Shown in pieces: positions 12,145-24,203 of a stretch of 64,000 nt of DNA. Position numbers and translations under genes: made by a program. Numbering within the stretch: position 1 is the stretch's first letter; each line of letters opens with the position of its first letter. Under the pieces are notes generated by a model. The model made no database searches. It was not told the DNA's origin and saw only the letters and a list, made by a program, of their open reading frames with translations. The DNA comes from Pyrus communis (lineage: Eukaryota > Streptophyta > Magnoliopsida > Rosales > Rosaceae): the NCBI RefSeq assembly GCF_963583255.1, contig NC_084806.1, positions 15,542,317 to 15,606,316 of the forward strand, in the 5' to 3' direction.

Positions 12145-12440
12145 ATTTATGCTCTTGTGGGCTAGGAGCGTTGGGTGTCACCTTTTAAGCTCGTGTGAAC
12201 AAAAAACATTGGGTGTTACCTTTTAAGTTCATGCAAACAAGGAGCATTGTTGCCGTGTGCAGTTTAGGCTCATGCAAGTGATGAGCATTGAGTGTCACCT
12301 TTTAAACTCATACGAACAAGGAGTGTCACCTTTTAAGCTTGTGCGAACAAGGAGCATTATGCCTGGTGCAGTTTAAGCTCTTGCAGGCGAGGAGCTTTGT
12401 GCCATGTACATTTTAGGCTCATGCATGTGAAGAGCATTGT
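12145..12440 (-). repeat. Degenerate tandem repeat in the gypsy 3' region
   Basis: About six or seven units of variable length (roughly 35-60 bp) carry the phrases 'gagcattgggtgtcacctttt' type and 'aagctcatgcgaacaagg' type. On the + strand 'gtcaccttttaagct' recurs at about 12178, 12293 and 12325. Units drift in length and sequence. Confidence 0.75.
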
Positions 12441-12449
12441 TTGTTTGGT

Positions 12450-13672
12450 TTAGGGGTGGTAACACTTCAAGAATCCACCATTGATAAGACCAATCTTGAA
12501 GTCGTCTTCCGCCATGATTAGGTAGGCGCGTTGGTGTAGACCTCTTGTATTACGTAAGGCCCATCCCACTTTGATGTGAACTTGCTTTTTGTCTTGTGAG
12601 TTATGATAATAAGCCTTCGTAATGCCAAGACAAGATCTCCAGTTTGGAAAGACCTTGGGCGGAACTTCTTGTTGAACTCCTTGGATAGCCGTGCTTGGTA
12701 GCATTGCAAATGTTGTTGAGCTTCGAGCCTCCTTTCATCGAGTGCTTCCAACTCTTGAAGTCGTAGCTTTACATTTTCCTTTTTAGTCAAGCCTTCTTGT
12801 ATAGCCATCCTTAGTGAGGGGATTTAACTTTCGAGTGGCAGAACAGCTTCCACGCCATATATAAGAAAATAAGGTGTAGCTTGGGTATGAGTTATATGTG
12901 TCATCCTATATGCCTAAAGTGCTTCACTTATTCTTTCGTGCTAGTCTCTCTTTGTTCGGTTGATTACCTTCTTCAAAATATTGCACAATGTTTTGTTGAA
13001 TGCCTCCGCAAGACCATTGGTCGGAGCATGATACATGGAAGACTTGTGTTGTTTGAACTTGTATTTCTCACAGAGTTCATCCATGAGTCGGTTGGAGAAC
13101 TGTTTTCCATTGTCGGTGATAATGTAGCGAGGCACACCATATCGATAGATGATATGCTTTTTGATGAAATAGACGACGGTTTCCTTCTTAACTTCCCTTA
13201 GGGGTACGGCTTCAGCCCATTTGGAGAAGTAATCTACTACAGCTAGGATGTAAGCTTCTCTTATAGATGATTTTGGTGTGATTGGTCCTACGACGTCCAA
13301 TCCCCATACATCAAACAACCATGAAACAACTGTAGGGTGTAATGGCTAAGGTGGTTAATGTGTGAAGTTAGCATGGAATTAGCAGGCTTGGCACTTTTTG
13401 GCGTATTCCAGGTAATCCTTCACCATACTTGGCCATTAGTAGCCCATTCTTTTGAGCTGGAAGTGTAGCTTTAGTCCAGACTATTGCGCTCTGCATATGC
13501 CTGAGTGTGCTTCTTCCATGGCTTGATTGGCTACTTCTTCACCTAGGCATCTTAGAAGTACTCCTTTAAAAGAGCATCGGTAGAGTGATTCTTTGTAGTA
13601 AAGGAAGCGTGGTGCTCGTCGGCGTATTTCAGAGCGATGTCTAAGATCGTCTGGACGCTTTCTATGCTCCAA
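12450..13672 (-). pseudogene. Gypsy integrase remnant
   Basis: Minus-strand frames give an integrase zinc-binding-like start (EEAHSGICRAQ at the end of the frame at 13481-13672), then a catalytic core at 12941-13318 with WGLDVVGPI, VDYFSKWAEAVP, ITDNGKQFSN and an AEAFNKTL segment, then a C-terminal part (ELDERRLEAQQHLQ, then GDLVLALRR) at 12518-12808. The catalytic D, D and E context is recognisable, but the segments lie in different frames with stops between them, so the enzyme is dead. Confidence 0.88.
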
Positions 13673-13693
13673 GTAGTCGATCAGCGGTTGTCT

Positions 13694-14142
13694 CTACTCT
13701 TCATTGTCGACTAGAAGTACTAAGATGACATTTGTATCATACAGTAGCATTTCAATGACGAGCAGGATCATCCATCTTTGGCACACTGGCACGTCCACAG
13801 CTTCGTCTTCTCCTTGTGCCATACTCGAGGCTAGGTTAGCGAGAGCGTTCACCATTTGATTTTCTTTTCTTGGCATATGTTCTAGTGTCACGGCCTCGTT
13901 TGTAGCAGTTGAGTTACTAGCTGAAAGTATGGGAGGAGATCATCTTTCGTCACTTTATATTCAGTCAAGAGTTGATTGATTATGAGCTTAGAGTCGTCAT
14001 ACACTTCTAGCGTTGTGATGTCCATGTTGATCGCCATTTGGAGTCCAATAATCAATGCTTGGTACTCAACGACATTGTTGGAACATAGCTCGCTTAGTTG
14101 GAAAAAATAGGGTTGTACTTGTCTTTGTGGTGACATGAACAT
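13694..14142 (-). pseudogene. Archaeal-type RNase H (aRNH) remnant
   Basis: The frame at 13888-14142 reads NNVVEYQALIIGLQMAIN followed by LEVYDDSKLIINQL, typical of the extra RNase H domain of Tat elements. The frame at 13694-13891 continues with HMPRKENQMVNALANLAS, the usual domain end. A frame change separates the pieces. This domain supports the Tat assignment. Confidence 0.8.
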
Positions 14143-14559
14143 TACTTCTGCCCCCGCTCTGTCTGCTCGTACGGATCCGTGGAAGAAAATTGTCTATGTC
14201 GGCAATATGTCAATATATAACACCTTCTCGTCCGGCAAGTCATATGAGATTTTCCAATCAGCTGGGGTTGGATGGTCTGCAAGGAAATCTGCTATGACTT
14301 GTCTATTGATGGCTTTAGCTGGGACGTAGATGATTTCATATTGATTGAGAAGCAACGCCTATTTAGTTAGTCGCCCTATCAGAACAGGTTTGGACATAAC
14401 GTACTTGACTGGGTTGGCTTTAGCAACCAAGTGGATGGTGTCAGCTTGCATGTAGTGTCTTACTTTTGGACGGAAAAGACTAAGGCATGGCACATCTTCT
14501 CAATTAGTGAGTAGTTGAGTTTAGCACCAGTGAGAGTTCTACTTAGGTAGTAGTGTTCT

Positions 14560-15120
14560 TTTTCCTTTTGTTCTTCATTTTATTGTGCCAAGAGTGCTCC
14601 AATGGAACCTTCTTGTGTGGCAATGTATAGGATGAGCAACTTTCCAAGCACGGGCCCTCCTAACACAGGTAGGCTTGCCAATTACCTTTTTATGCGTTCA
14701 AAGGCATGCGACAGGCGTCATCCCATATGCATGGAGTGTCCTTCTTCATGAGTCAACTGAAGGGTTAACAAGGTCTAGCAAGGTTAAAGATGAAGCACCT
14801 AATAAAGGTTAGCCGTCCTTGTAGACTTTTTCAGCTCATGTAGATGCCTTAGCTCAAGCATGCTTTGAATGGCCTTATTCTTCGATTGGTCCACTTCAAT
14901 GCCACGGTGCTTGACAATGAAGCCAAGGAACTTCCCAGATGTGATGCCAAATGCACACTTCAACGGGTTCATCTTGAGGTTGTAGTGCCATAGTTTGTCG
15001 ATCACCATTCGTAAATCCTTCAAGTGATCGGATTTCTTCTTGATCTTGACAACTACGTCATCTACATAACATTCTACATTTTTGTGTAGCATGTAGTTGC
15101 AGATCTTCTACATGGCGCAT
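14560..15120 (-). pseudogene. Gypsy reverse transcriptase remnant
   Basis: The minus-strand frame 14799-15092 contains the YVDD catalytic box (ECYVDDVVVK) and downstream thumb sequence LKMNPLKCAFGITSGKFLGF. Upstream fingers/palm sequence, expected at about 15.1-15.8 kb, is not readable as a continuous frame. The first (gypsy-type) RNase H should follow at about 14.5-14.7 kb but is degraded. Confidence 0.8.
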
Positions 15121-16263
15121 TGATATGTAGCTCTAGTGTTGAGCTCCTCGCTTGTGCCTAAGTTGAGCTCCTTGAGATCACCGACTGTGGTTTGCCCCTC
15201 ATCCTCAAGTTGTGGTGGCGCAGTGATGAACGTCTTCCTCCGGGGATTTCGTCCTCTTTGTCTTCATGGATCGTGATGTGGAAAACGTCTTAGGCCTCCT
15301 CTTTAGTGTTGTCATCCTGGGCTTGTTGGCGTGAAGATTGGCAAGTGTGGATAATGGTACGCCTCTTCACCTTCAATTGTCCTTTTGTGTCAACTTCCAA
15401 GGTTGATTAGTGCTTCATTCTTGAAGGAATTGAGCTTTGAACGTCGTTTTTTCTGCTAAACCATTGAGCTTTTCTTCCTTTGGCGTTGTCATCTCTTTCT
15501 AGAAGGTTTCTTGGCTTCTTTGAGTCTTTCCAAGGCCTACCATCGTAGAGAAAAGCTAGCTGTGTTACTTTGTTTCTTAGGTTTTGACAACCTTTCGAAA
15601 ACAGAGCTTTGGGGTGTCAGCGTGTTAAGCTACTTAAAAACAGAAGTTCAATTTTGACCACCAATGCAATCAAGTGCAGAAATTTTGGGTTTTGAATGAT
15701 TCAGCCTATCAAAGACTAACGTTCAAGTGGTGAGTTTAGGCTCCTCTTGATTTTGTTCAACACTCACGCTGATGTGTTAAGCACTAACGTTTTTCGCTTT
15801 GCTTGAAATATTCACGTGTGTATTTAGTGTGTAGCCAAGTCCAGCTTTGTTGTTGTCAACTCCATAACCATGCTTCTTCAACTTCTTTTGAGTCTTGGTA
15901 AGGTTACGTTCTTTTTTATTGACGGTGTTTGCATTCTTCTTTCCAAGACTTGAAGAGGAGGCGAAATCATACCCAGCTTTTGACGTGAGTTTTGTAAGCG
16001 TTTACGTCGAAACCTTCTTCAGTCCTCTTGGTCGGAGGAAAGCTTGGTTCTGCCCCTTTTGGCAGGGGTTTTATGAAACCTTATGGTGGTTTTGAAACTT
16101 TAGCATTGCCTAGCTGTGTCAGAGGTAAAACCACATTTGTCTTGAGCAGCTTTACACCATCCTTATGCAGCTGTGTGTCAGCTTTGTTTGTTGCAGTTTC
16201 GAATTAGGATTGCCCATTCTTTCTTCTCAACATGGGGATGTATCGGAAAACAGGTGTGTTTGA
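15121..16263 (-). other. Degraded gypsy pol stretch
   Basis: Between the protease and reverse-transcriptase remnants there is no continuous frame. The sequence is assigned to the element by position only. Confidence 0.45.
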
Positions 16264-16656
16264 TCATTTTGAGGGCGTCACACTCCATTTGCTTGAAGAT
16301 GGCATAGTTTTCCTTTCTTGTTTCTTGGGCATGGCTTGCCACTCTTGTTTCTTAGGTACGTCTTTGCCTATGAATTTGATTTCTTTTGGACGAGCTTCGT
16401 GCACCATTTCTTCATCCATGTAAAATTTGGCATCCACGAAGTATGATTCGGCTTCTATGAATAGCTTTGTGTCGCCTTGTATCACCTTCTCTTCTTCTTG
16501 GTAATATTTTAAGCAATTGTGGAGGGTGCATGGCACCACTCCATTCTCTTGGATCCAAGGTCTTCCTAAAAACAAGCTGTATGAAGTTCTTGCATCAATC
16601 ACATGGAATTGTGTGCTTGATTTAAGCTCGCCAATGGTCATCTCCTCTCGAATCAC
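16264..16656 (-). pseudogene. Gypsy protease-region remnant
   Basis: A 130-residue minus-strand frame reads FHVIDARTSYSLFLGRPWIQ, the segment that follows the aspartic protease in many plant gypsy polyproteins, then a charged linker (KKQEWQAMPKKQ). The catalytic D-S/T-G motif lies outside the surviving frame and was not found. Confidence 0.7.
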
Positions 16657-17024
16657 ACTTATCGCTCTTTGTCCTTCTTGGTTAAAACCATGGATTAAGA
16701 GTCAGCTTCGAGTTAGTTCATCCACCTTGATGCCAATTATAGTCATTCTTAACTTTGGCATGATGTTTATGGCCAACCCATGATCACAAGCATGCGGTTG
16801 ATTTTGTTCTCTCTCACGTACCCAGAAACGAAGTGATCACGGTTGCGAGGCTTTGACCCTAGTAGCAAGTCTTCATCAGTGAAGTTGATTGCGTTATGGG
16901 TGGCACAGTATATGGCATATTCATGTAGTTGAAGCTTCAAACCTTCATCCTTGCTTTCTTACACTTTGTGGTTGTCATGACTCATTAAGACCGCTACTAG
17001 TGCTTTTCGCATCTCATTGGGCAA

Positions 17025-18069
17025 TTATAGTGCTTCATTGATGCCAAAGTGTGCCGGCAGGCTTTCTTTGAGCATGAAGGTCTTCTCTTCCTCGACGGGA
17101 AAAGCTTTGCCTTTTGAAGGCTCTTCTATCTCTATTTCAACCATGTGACATGCAACAGTAGTGCACTGTTGGAAGAAGTCCTTTAGGAAGTACTCATGCA
17201 ATGAGACAGGAATGTGCGGCTCTTGCTCTATAGGTTCCCCTATATACATTGGCTTAGCAGCTCTTACACTCATTTTGGGCTTCCTATTGTTGCAGTGACG
17301 ATGTTTTCTCCCTTGTTCCACCTTCGATCGTGTGGCTTGTGGTCTTGGCTTCCTTGTCTTTTTGTAGATCACCAGTGTCCACCCTTATTTATCATAGATA
17401 GGTGCATTTTGGTCTCTTGCCTTTAGTGATGGTTGTGCAGAAGGTGCTGTGTAGCTTGAGCATGGACGGGAGTGGTCAGGCATCACTTAGAAAAGCACGG
17501 GATCAAAGGATCCAAATGCATTCGTAATAGTATGTGTTGCGACCGTGTCTTCAAGGTTAAGCTCAATTTACCCTTGTTGGGATAGCTTCTTGATGAGTTT
17601 TTTTAGGCGAAGCACTTACCAACAGGATGGCTCACGATACGATGGTACTTGCAGTACCTAGGATCATTAACATGATTCATCTCTTCCCGCCCGGGGGGGT
17701 GGGGGGCTTGCATTCAGGTAACACGATTACCTTCTTTTCTAGCAAGTCGTCTAACATTGCAGCCACATCAGAGTCAGGAAAAGGGTACGTCTTCTGCTCT
17801 AGCTCCCTCAAGGTGTTTTTGTACCTATCTTGGGTGCAAGAAGGCTCACCTATCTTTATCTCCTTCGTTTTGTTCTTGGAGGAGATCTTGACAGGCGCAT
17901 AGGAATTCTTGATGGGAGTAGTATTTACGGTAAAAGTTTCCTTGGCAGGCTTCTTCCCAATCTTGTCTACCTTTAAGGCGAACAACTTATCCTTCTTAAA
18001 GTAGGTGACTGACTCCTTCTTCCCATCATTGGTAATACTCAGCTCCATGTCATGGGATCGAGTTCCCAA
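17025..18069 (-). pseudogene. Gypsy gag-pol linker remnant
   Basis: Two minus-strand frames (17677-18069 and 17025-17372) carry low-complexity, charged sequence with PFPDSDVAAMLDDLLEKKVI, a segment found between gag and protease in plant gypsy polyproteins. A G-run near 17693-17706 (cccgggggggtggggggc) breaks the frame and may be a sequencing or replication slippage site. Confidence 0.6.
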
Positions 18070-18284
18070 TTCTTCAAATGTTCTTGGTTTTATGCCTTAG
18101 AGGATGTAATGTAACCCCCAAAGCATGCCTTGAACACACATCTCAATGGCGGAGGTTTTAGAAAGCGTCATCTATTGATGTAGTTGACGACAGGTTCATC
18201 CTTCCACTTCTTCGTACTCGTCAACTCCAACATGCTTACTTTGTGGTGAGTGCTGTAGAAGCGATTGAGGAATTCCCTTTCAGG

Positions 18285-19162
18285 CTAGTCCCAGCTGTTG
18301 ATAAACTCGAGCTCAAGGTTAGTGTACCAGTCAAAGGCATTACCTTTTAATGAGCACATAAACTGCTTGACGAGGTAATCTTCCTCCATCCCAACATTGT
18401 TGCAAGTTTCGATGAAATGGCCAATATGTTGTTTGGGATTGCCTTTTCCATCGAATTGCATGAATTTGGCCGCTGATAACACTTTGACATCCTCAAGGCA
18501 GCAATCTTCTTAGAGTATAGCTTTGAGTACAGCACGGAGTCATGTGAGCTTCCTTTTTACTGTGCATTGATCATGTTTGTGATTATCTCTTGTAGATGTT
18601 GGATAGAGAGAGATCCCATTAGCGTCGTAGCTCAGTCTATATCTAGATTATCCTCAACTTTGTCCATTAAAGGCTCCTCATTTTCGTCGGTTTCTTTCTT
18701 TGGTGGATCAACCTATGGGTCAACTTTCTCGTCATGCTGCACCTTCAGACGGTTGACGAGTGTAGCAATCTGCAAGTTCATTTCCTTCACAGTCCTTGTC
18801 AGCCTTGCAATTGCTTCGTTCATTTGCACCAGTTGTTCCTTGATCGAAGTCGCACTAGTAGTCATGACTTGCATGGCTACAGGATACAAGCTGCTGCTTG
18901 AGTCGGTGTTAGAAGTCAAAGACTCGAAGTACCTCATTGGGCTTTCTTCCCTTGGCGTTCTTACCGAGGCCAGGGTGATCACAAGCTCATTCCTTGAGTA
19001 CTCTTACTCCTTCAGTTTAGTTGATGTAGGGGTAGAAGGCACGGCAGAAAGAGCTCTTGCCTTACTTCGGGTTGTGACGCCCAAAGTGCCACCATTTGCG
19101 GCAAGGATGTTTATGTTCTTCACGTTGGTTGCGGGAAAAGCTTGATCCTTTCTTGATGCCAT
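18285..19162 (-). pseudogene. Gypsy gag remnant
   Basis: The likely start is the ATG at 19160-19162 (MASRKDQAFPATNVK..LAANGG), just downstream of the 5' LTR. The retrotransposon gag domain follows at 18285-18482: FDGKGNPKQHIGHFIETC, then FMCSLKGNAFDWYTNLE. A coiled-coil-like piece (MNEAIARLTRTVKEMNLQIA) lies at 18713-18982. The pieces are in different frames. Confidence 0.8.
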
Positions 19163-19246
19163 GTGTGTTTCTTGTGGATTTAAAGACAGAGATGTCCCAT
19201 CGGGCATAAGCGCCCCCGCCCGTTTGAGTCGCGAAGGGGCCAAATT

Positions 19247-20181
19247 TGCAAAAACGAAATTTTTGTATCAAATGAAACAAGAACACGTGTACAAAGTAGA
19301 TTTGTATTGAAGGGTTACGATCTCTGTTTACAGTTTTCCTCTGATTTAGTCTTCAAATTTGATGTAGATGTGTAGATTATTGATCCAAGGGTCGCAATGA
19401 CTTGATCTCGAATGAAAGATTAAACAATTGCTTCAGGTTTTGAGTTTGAAACAATGCGTGGATAGTCTTCACCTCATGTTTAGGGTTACGGCAAAGGGAG
19501 TATTAATGTAGAATTTCATTGATTCAAGGGTTTTGGCGACTTGATCTTGAATTGAACGTCGTTATAGGTTTTGAGCTTGCAACAAAATCTTGAAAGAATC
19601 GACACAAGTGCTTGTTGATTCTTCAAGGGAAAGCTTTGGCTTTTGTTGAAAGAAAGCTTTGGCTTTGGTTGTACATTCTTTAAAGAGAGCTTTGGCAGTG
19701 TATTAGTCTTCAAAGATTTATGCAGAGATTCTTCTCAATGTAGAATTTTCTGACCCTTATGCTTATCTAAGGACCTTGTATTTATAGACTTCTCGAAGCT
19801 TGCCTTTGGATGGATTTGGCTTTGATTTGTGTCTTGATTAGTCTATGGGAGAATTTAGGCATGTTTTATGTCTTAATTTCAACCATTTTCCCTTACTTGG
19901 CCGAAATCTATAGGGCTTGTTGCCTATTTTGTGAGCAATCTTCAATTCTTGCTTGTTTTGTGAAGATGCTTTACCTTTCTTTCCGGTTTTGAGAGAAATT
20001 TGGGCCCCTTGCCGATTTTAAGGAGATTTCTTCCCTTTTGCCGAATTTTGGGGAAGTTTTGAGCTTCCTTTGCTTAATTTATGCCATATGTCATTGATGA
20101 CTTGTCTATTTGTGATGAGTCATATGCCACATAGAGCTTTGTGATGCATTATTTGTATGCAATGAAATTTACATGTCTACA
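19247..20181 (-). mobile_element. 5' LTR of the gypsy element
   Basis: 935 bp on the minus strand, beginning tgtagacatgtaaattt at 20181 and ending at 19247. It includes a TATA-like tctataaatac at about 19779-19787. Its terminal ~200 bp match the LTR at 9803; the U3 side does not. It has an internal partial duplication: 'gatccaagggtcgcaatgac' at about 19382 resembles 'gattcaagggttttggcgac' at about 19520. Confidence 0.85.
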
Positions 20182-21110
20182 CAGCCATTTCCTCTACCTA
20201 CAAGTCATGGTTATGTAAAGACCAATTGGTCATGTCTTGGTTGCTCAACTCCTTGGAGCATAGGATTGCTGAAATTTTCAGCTATTCTGAGTCATTCATG
20301 CATCTCTGGAAGCAAGTTGAAGAAATGTATGGAAATCAAAATAATTATGCCCGTGTCTTTCAGCTTAAGAAAGATCTCTTGAGCCTACAACAAAAAGGAA
20401 AAGTGATTGTTCAACATCTTGATAGTCTTACAAGCATGTGGAATGAGCTCGATGTTTATCGTCTTCATACCACTAATGTCACTATGTTGATCAAGAAAAC
20501 AGACGAAGACAAGATCTTTCAACTCTTGGCAAGCTTAGGTCCAGAGTTTGAGGATCTCAGAAGCCACATTTTAATGAATGCTGAACTTCCTTCCTTCATT
20601 GGTGTTTGTGCCATCATCCAAAAGGAAGAAGTAAGGAAGAAAGTCATGAGCCAAGAAACTAAATACAGTATCCCTGATACTAGGGCTTATGTATCTAGCA
20701 ACAAGAGTTTTGAAGGCAAAGTTTACAAGGGAAAAAGACCAAATTTAAAGTGCAGCTACTGTGATTCAATTGGACATACAAGAGATAGGTGTTGGATTCT
20801 TCATCCAGAGTTGAGGCCCAAATCCTTGAAAAAGACAAGGGGTCCACAAAAACACCTAAACAACAATGTCTACAAGGCCAATCATGTAGCTACCTCTTCG
20901 ACTAAAGGAATGGTGAACTTCACTGCCAATCCTGCTGCACTAATTAATGACTTTGCAGCATTCCTCCATAACAAACAGATGCATAACAATGGAGATAAGG
21001 CACAGGCAGCTAAAGAAAAGAATCACACAACCTTACTTGGAAAAGCAGAAAGATATGCCAAGTATTTCAAGTGCCTTTTTCACTGCCCTAAATGCTAGTA
21101 ATGAGCATGA
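20182..21110 (+). pseudogene. Copia gag, main part
   Basis: Reading resumes after the gypsy insertion and becomes a long frame (20226-21098): MSWLLNSLEHRIAEIF, then the UBN2/gag core (LWKQVEEMYGNQNN, LKKDLLSLQQKGKVIVQHLD) and a zinc knuckle CSYCDSIGHTRDRCW (CX2CX4HX4C) near 20750-20795. The frame ends in a stop just before the protease. Confidence 0.85.
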
Positions 21111-21710
21111 TTATTGGATCATAGACTCAGGTGCTACGAATCACATGACTAATCAAATTAATAACTTGCATGATTTCAAAAAATTGTCAAAACCTTCTCA
21201 AGTGTCAGTAGCCAATGGGAAGGGTGCCTCAGTTGTAGGAAAATGAAAGGTCAACTTACTTTCAAAACACATAGAGTCAGCAGCCCTTTACATTCCTTTC
21301 TTTCCTTTTCAACTTCTATCAGTAAGAACCATCATCAATTCTCTAAACTGTCTAGCCATTTTCTCTCCTCACAATGTTATTTTTCAGGATGTCATCACCA
21401 AGAGAACGATTGGTGAAGGTTTCATTTTGAATGGCCTCTACTACTTAGCTAAAGACACCAAGGATCCCAAGTTTTTTCAAGTCAGTTCAAGTGTTTCTCA
21501 AAATCAACAACTTTGTCATCAACGTTTGGCACATCCTTCTGAGAAAGTGATGTCTTTTTTGTTTCCAAAACTATGTAAAGACAAGTTACACTGCAATATT
21601 TTTCATTTGTCTAAGTTTTCTAGGTTGCCTTTTGATTCTTCCACTGCTAAAGCTAGTCAAAATCATTCATTCAGACATTTGGGGTCCAATACTAGAGTCC
21701 TTTGATGGAT
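21111..21710 (+). pseudogene. Copia protease and pre-integrase region
   Basis: The aspartic protease motif WIIDSGATNHMT is readable at about 21115-21150. The frame hits a stop at 21244. The next segment (21427-21705) has the GAG-pre-integrase features LYYLAKD and CHQRLAHPSEKVMSFL. Frame changes and stops prevent a polyprotein. Confidence 0.8.
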
Positions 21711-22060
21711 ACAGGTATTTTGTAACCTTTGTTGATGATTTTACAAGGATGACTTGGTTGTATCTTTTGAAATTTAAAAGTGAACTTCCAAATGTTTTTC
21801 AAGATTTTCATAAACTGGTTGGCACTCAATTTGCATCTAAAATCCATATATTAAGGTCTGACAATGACACTAAGTACATAGCCCATAACATGTCTCAATA
21901 TCTGAGTATTCATGGCATTCTGCATCAAACAACATGTGTTGGCACACCCCAACAAAATAGGGTTGTCAAGAGGAAAAACAGAGACTTTCTTGAGAAGACA
22001 AGATCAATCATGTTCCATATGAATGTGCCAAAGAAATTTTGGTCACAATGAGTACTTATA
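21632..22060 (+). pseudogene. Copia integrase core
   Basis: The 139-residue frame has HSDIWGPILESFDGYRYFVT, VDDFTRMTWLY, LRSDNDTKYIAHNMSQYL and a segment GTPQQNRVVKRKNRDFLEKT. The expected catalytic glutamate of the usual 'GVAERKNR' motif is replaced here (VVKRKNR), and the frame ends in a stop at about 22050. Confidence 0.85.
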
Positions 22061-24055
22061 GCTGCCTATCTTATCAATAGATTGCCAAGTAAACTACTAA
22101 GTTTCAAGTCTCCATATGAAGTATTGAAAAATAGAAAAATTGATTTCTCACACTTGAGAGTTTTTTGGTTCCACTTGCTTTGTTCACAACCAATATCCCC
22201 ATCATGATAAGCTTGATCCCAGAGCAACCAACTGTGTTTTCTTAGGTTACTTATCCACCTAGAAAGGTTACAAGTGTTACAATCCAATCACAATGAAGCT
22301 TATGGTTTCAAAGAATGTAAGGTTTGATGAAAACATGCCCTACTTCTCAAAGAAACTAAGTTATGCAAATCAAGGGGAGTTTTTTAGTGACATGTTTCCT
22401 TTGCCCAGTGTCCTTTATTACCAAGAAAGCCCTACATCACGTGACACTTCAACCTTATCGCCAGAGCTATCTTCACCTCAAGCTACAAACATTGAACCTC
22501 AAGTCCTAATTTGTCGAAATCCTTCTAGGGTTCGACAGTCCCCACTTCGACTACATGATTATGTCACTTATACTTTTACATGTCCTCTCATAGATTTTGT
22601 TTCCTATAAGTAGTTTTCACCCTCTCATACCTCATTTCTTAGTACCTTGGATAGTACTCATGAACCACAAACATTTCAAGAAGCAAATGGACTTGAAATT
22701 TGGCCAAATGCAATCAAGGATGAACTGCAAGCCCTTCATGACAACAAAACCTAGAGTGTAGTTAAACTTCCCAAAGGGAAGAACGTAGTGGGCAGTCGTT
22801 GGGTGTACAAAACAAAGTTCAACTTAGATGGGACTATTGAAAGACATAAAGCTCGTTTGGTGGCTCATGGCTTTACTCAAACTTATGGCTTGGATTACTA
22901 GGAAACCTTTGCTCCAGTCACCAAAATGAACATTGTAAGGGTTCTATTGTCAGTTGCTATAAATCAATCTTAGCCTCTCTATCAAATGGATGTGAAGAAC
23001 ACCTTTTTGCATGGGGAATTAGAGGAGGAAGTGTACATGAAACTTCCATAAGGTCATCCTCAATCTGGTGATCCTGACATGGTTTGTAAATGCACAAATT
23101 CATTTATGGATTGAAACAGTCTCCACGTGCATGGTATGCAAAACTAAGCTTCATCCTTGAAAAGTTTGATTTTCGAAGAAGCAATGCTGACTCCTCACTA
23201 TTTGTTCGTGTTGGCTCAGTTGGGAAATTAATTGTTTTAATCTATGTTGATGATCTCATAGTGACAGGTAACAACGTTGAAGAAGTCCATTCTCTCAAGC
23301 TTGCTCTTCAAAGCAAATTTGCAATCAAAGATTTGGGGACTCTCAAATATTTCTTTGGTAATGAGCTTGCCACTTCACAACAAGGCCTCTTTCTCAATCA
23401 AAGGAAATATATCCCTGATCTCTTGAAGGAATCTGGCTTAATGGATTGCAAACCTGTGTGCACTCCTCTGGATAATAAGCTACAACTCACTACTCACAGT
23501 GAAGCTCTTTCCAATGTCACTAAGTATCGAAGGTTGGTAAGAAAACTCATTTATCTCACAATCACGTGTTTTGATATCTCCTATGCTGTCAGTATCGTGA
23601 GTCAATTTATGCATGCTCCTACATTAGTTCATATGCAAATTATGAATAGAATTCTTCGTTATCTCAAAGGGTCTGTTGGTCGAGGGCTCTTAATGACAAA
23701 GAATGATAGCACTACTGCCATGGGTTACACAGATGCTGGTTGGGCCGAGAATTCCCTTGATCGCAAGTTAACTACAGGTTTTTGTACCTTTGTAGGTGGC
23801 AATTTGGTAACAAGGCGCAGCAAGAAACAAAGTGTTGTAACTCGATCCAGTGCAGAGGCCAAGTATCAAGCTATGGCTTCCCCTGTTTGTGAGCTTATTT
23901 GGCTAAAAAGCCTTTTGTTTGATATAGGATTTCCCAGCAATGAACCTATGTCTATGTTTTGTGACAATCAAGCTGCCATGCATATTGCTTCCAATCATGT
24001 CTTTCACGAGAGAACGAAACATATTGAAGTGGATTGCCACTATGTTCGAGCATAA
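22061..24055 (+). pseudogene. Copia reverse transcriptase and RNase H
   Basis: A spacer (22293-22613, FDENMPYFSKKL) leads to reverse transcriptase at about 22780: VGSRWVYKTKFNLDGTIE, then a long frame 23090-24055 with YGLKQSPRAWYAKL, the YVDD box (LIVLIYVDDLIVTG) and RNase H (GYTDAGWAEN, SSAEAKYQAMA, CDNQAAMHIASNHVFHER). In-frame stops occur at about 22740-22760, 22900, 22972 and 23050. The RNase H part is the best preserved. Confidence 0.88.
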
Positions 24056-24203
24056 GTTCAATCCAAAATCATAAACACTCACTACACTCGCATTTATGAT
24101 CAACTGGTTGACATTTTTACCAAGCCTCTCCCTACGGTTCAGTTTCTGTGCATTATATCCAAGCTTGGCTCAAGGGATCCCCTCAATCCAGCTTAAGGAG
24201 GAG

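Larger units (their letters stand above)
9803..20181 (-). mobile_element. Ty3/gypsy element of Tat type, nested in copia gag
   Basis: The insertion is flanked by the 5-bp duplication cagcc (9798-9802 and 20182-20186). Its outer ends are tgtaaaca and tgtctaca, the expected TG..CA form. On the minus strand the order is gag, protease, reverse transcriptase, a second archaeal-type RNase H, then integrase; RNase H duplication of this kind is the mark of the Tat lineage. All domains are broken by stops and frameshifts. A long non-coding stretch with tandem repeats follows integrase. It is younger than the copia element it split. Confidence 0.88.
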
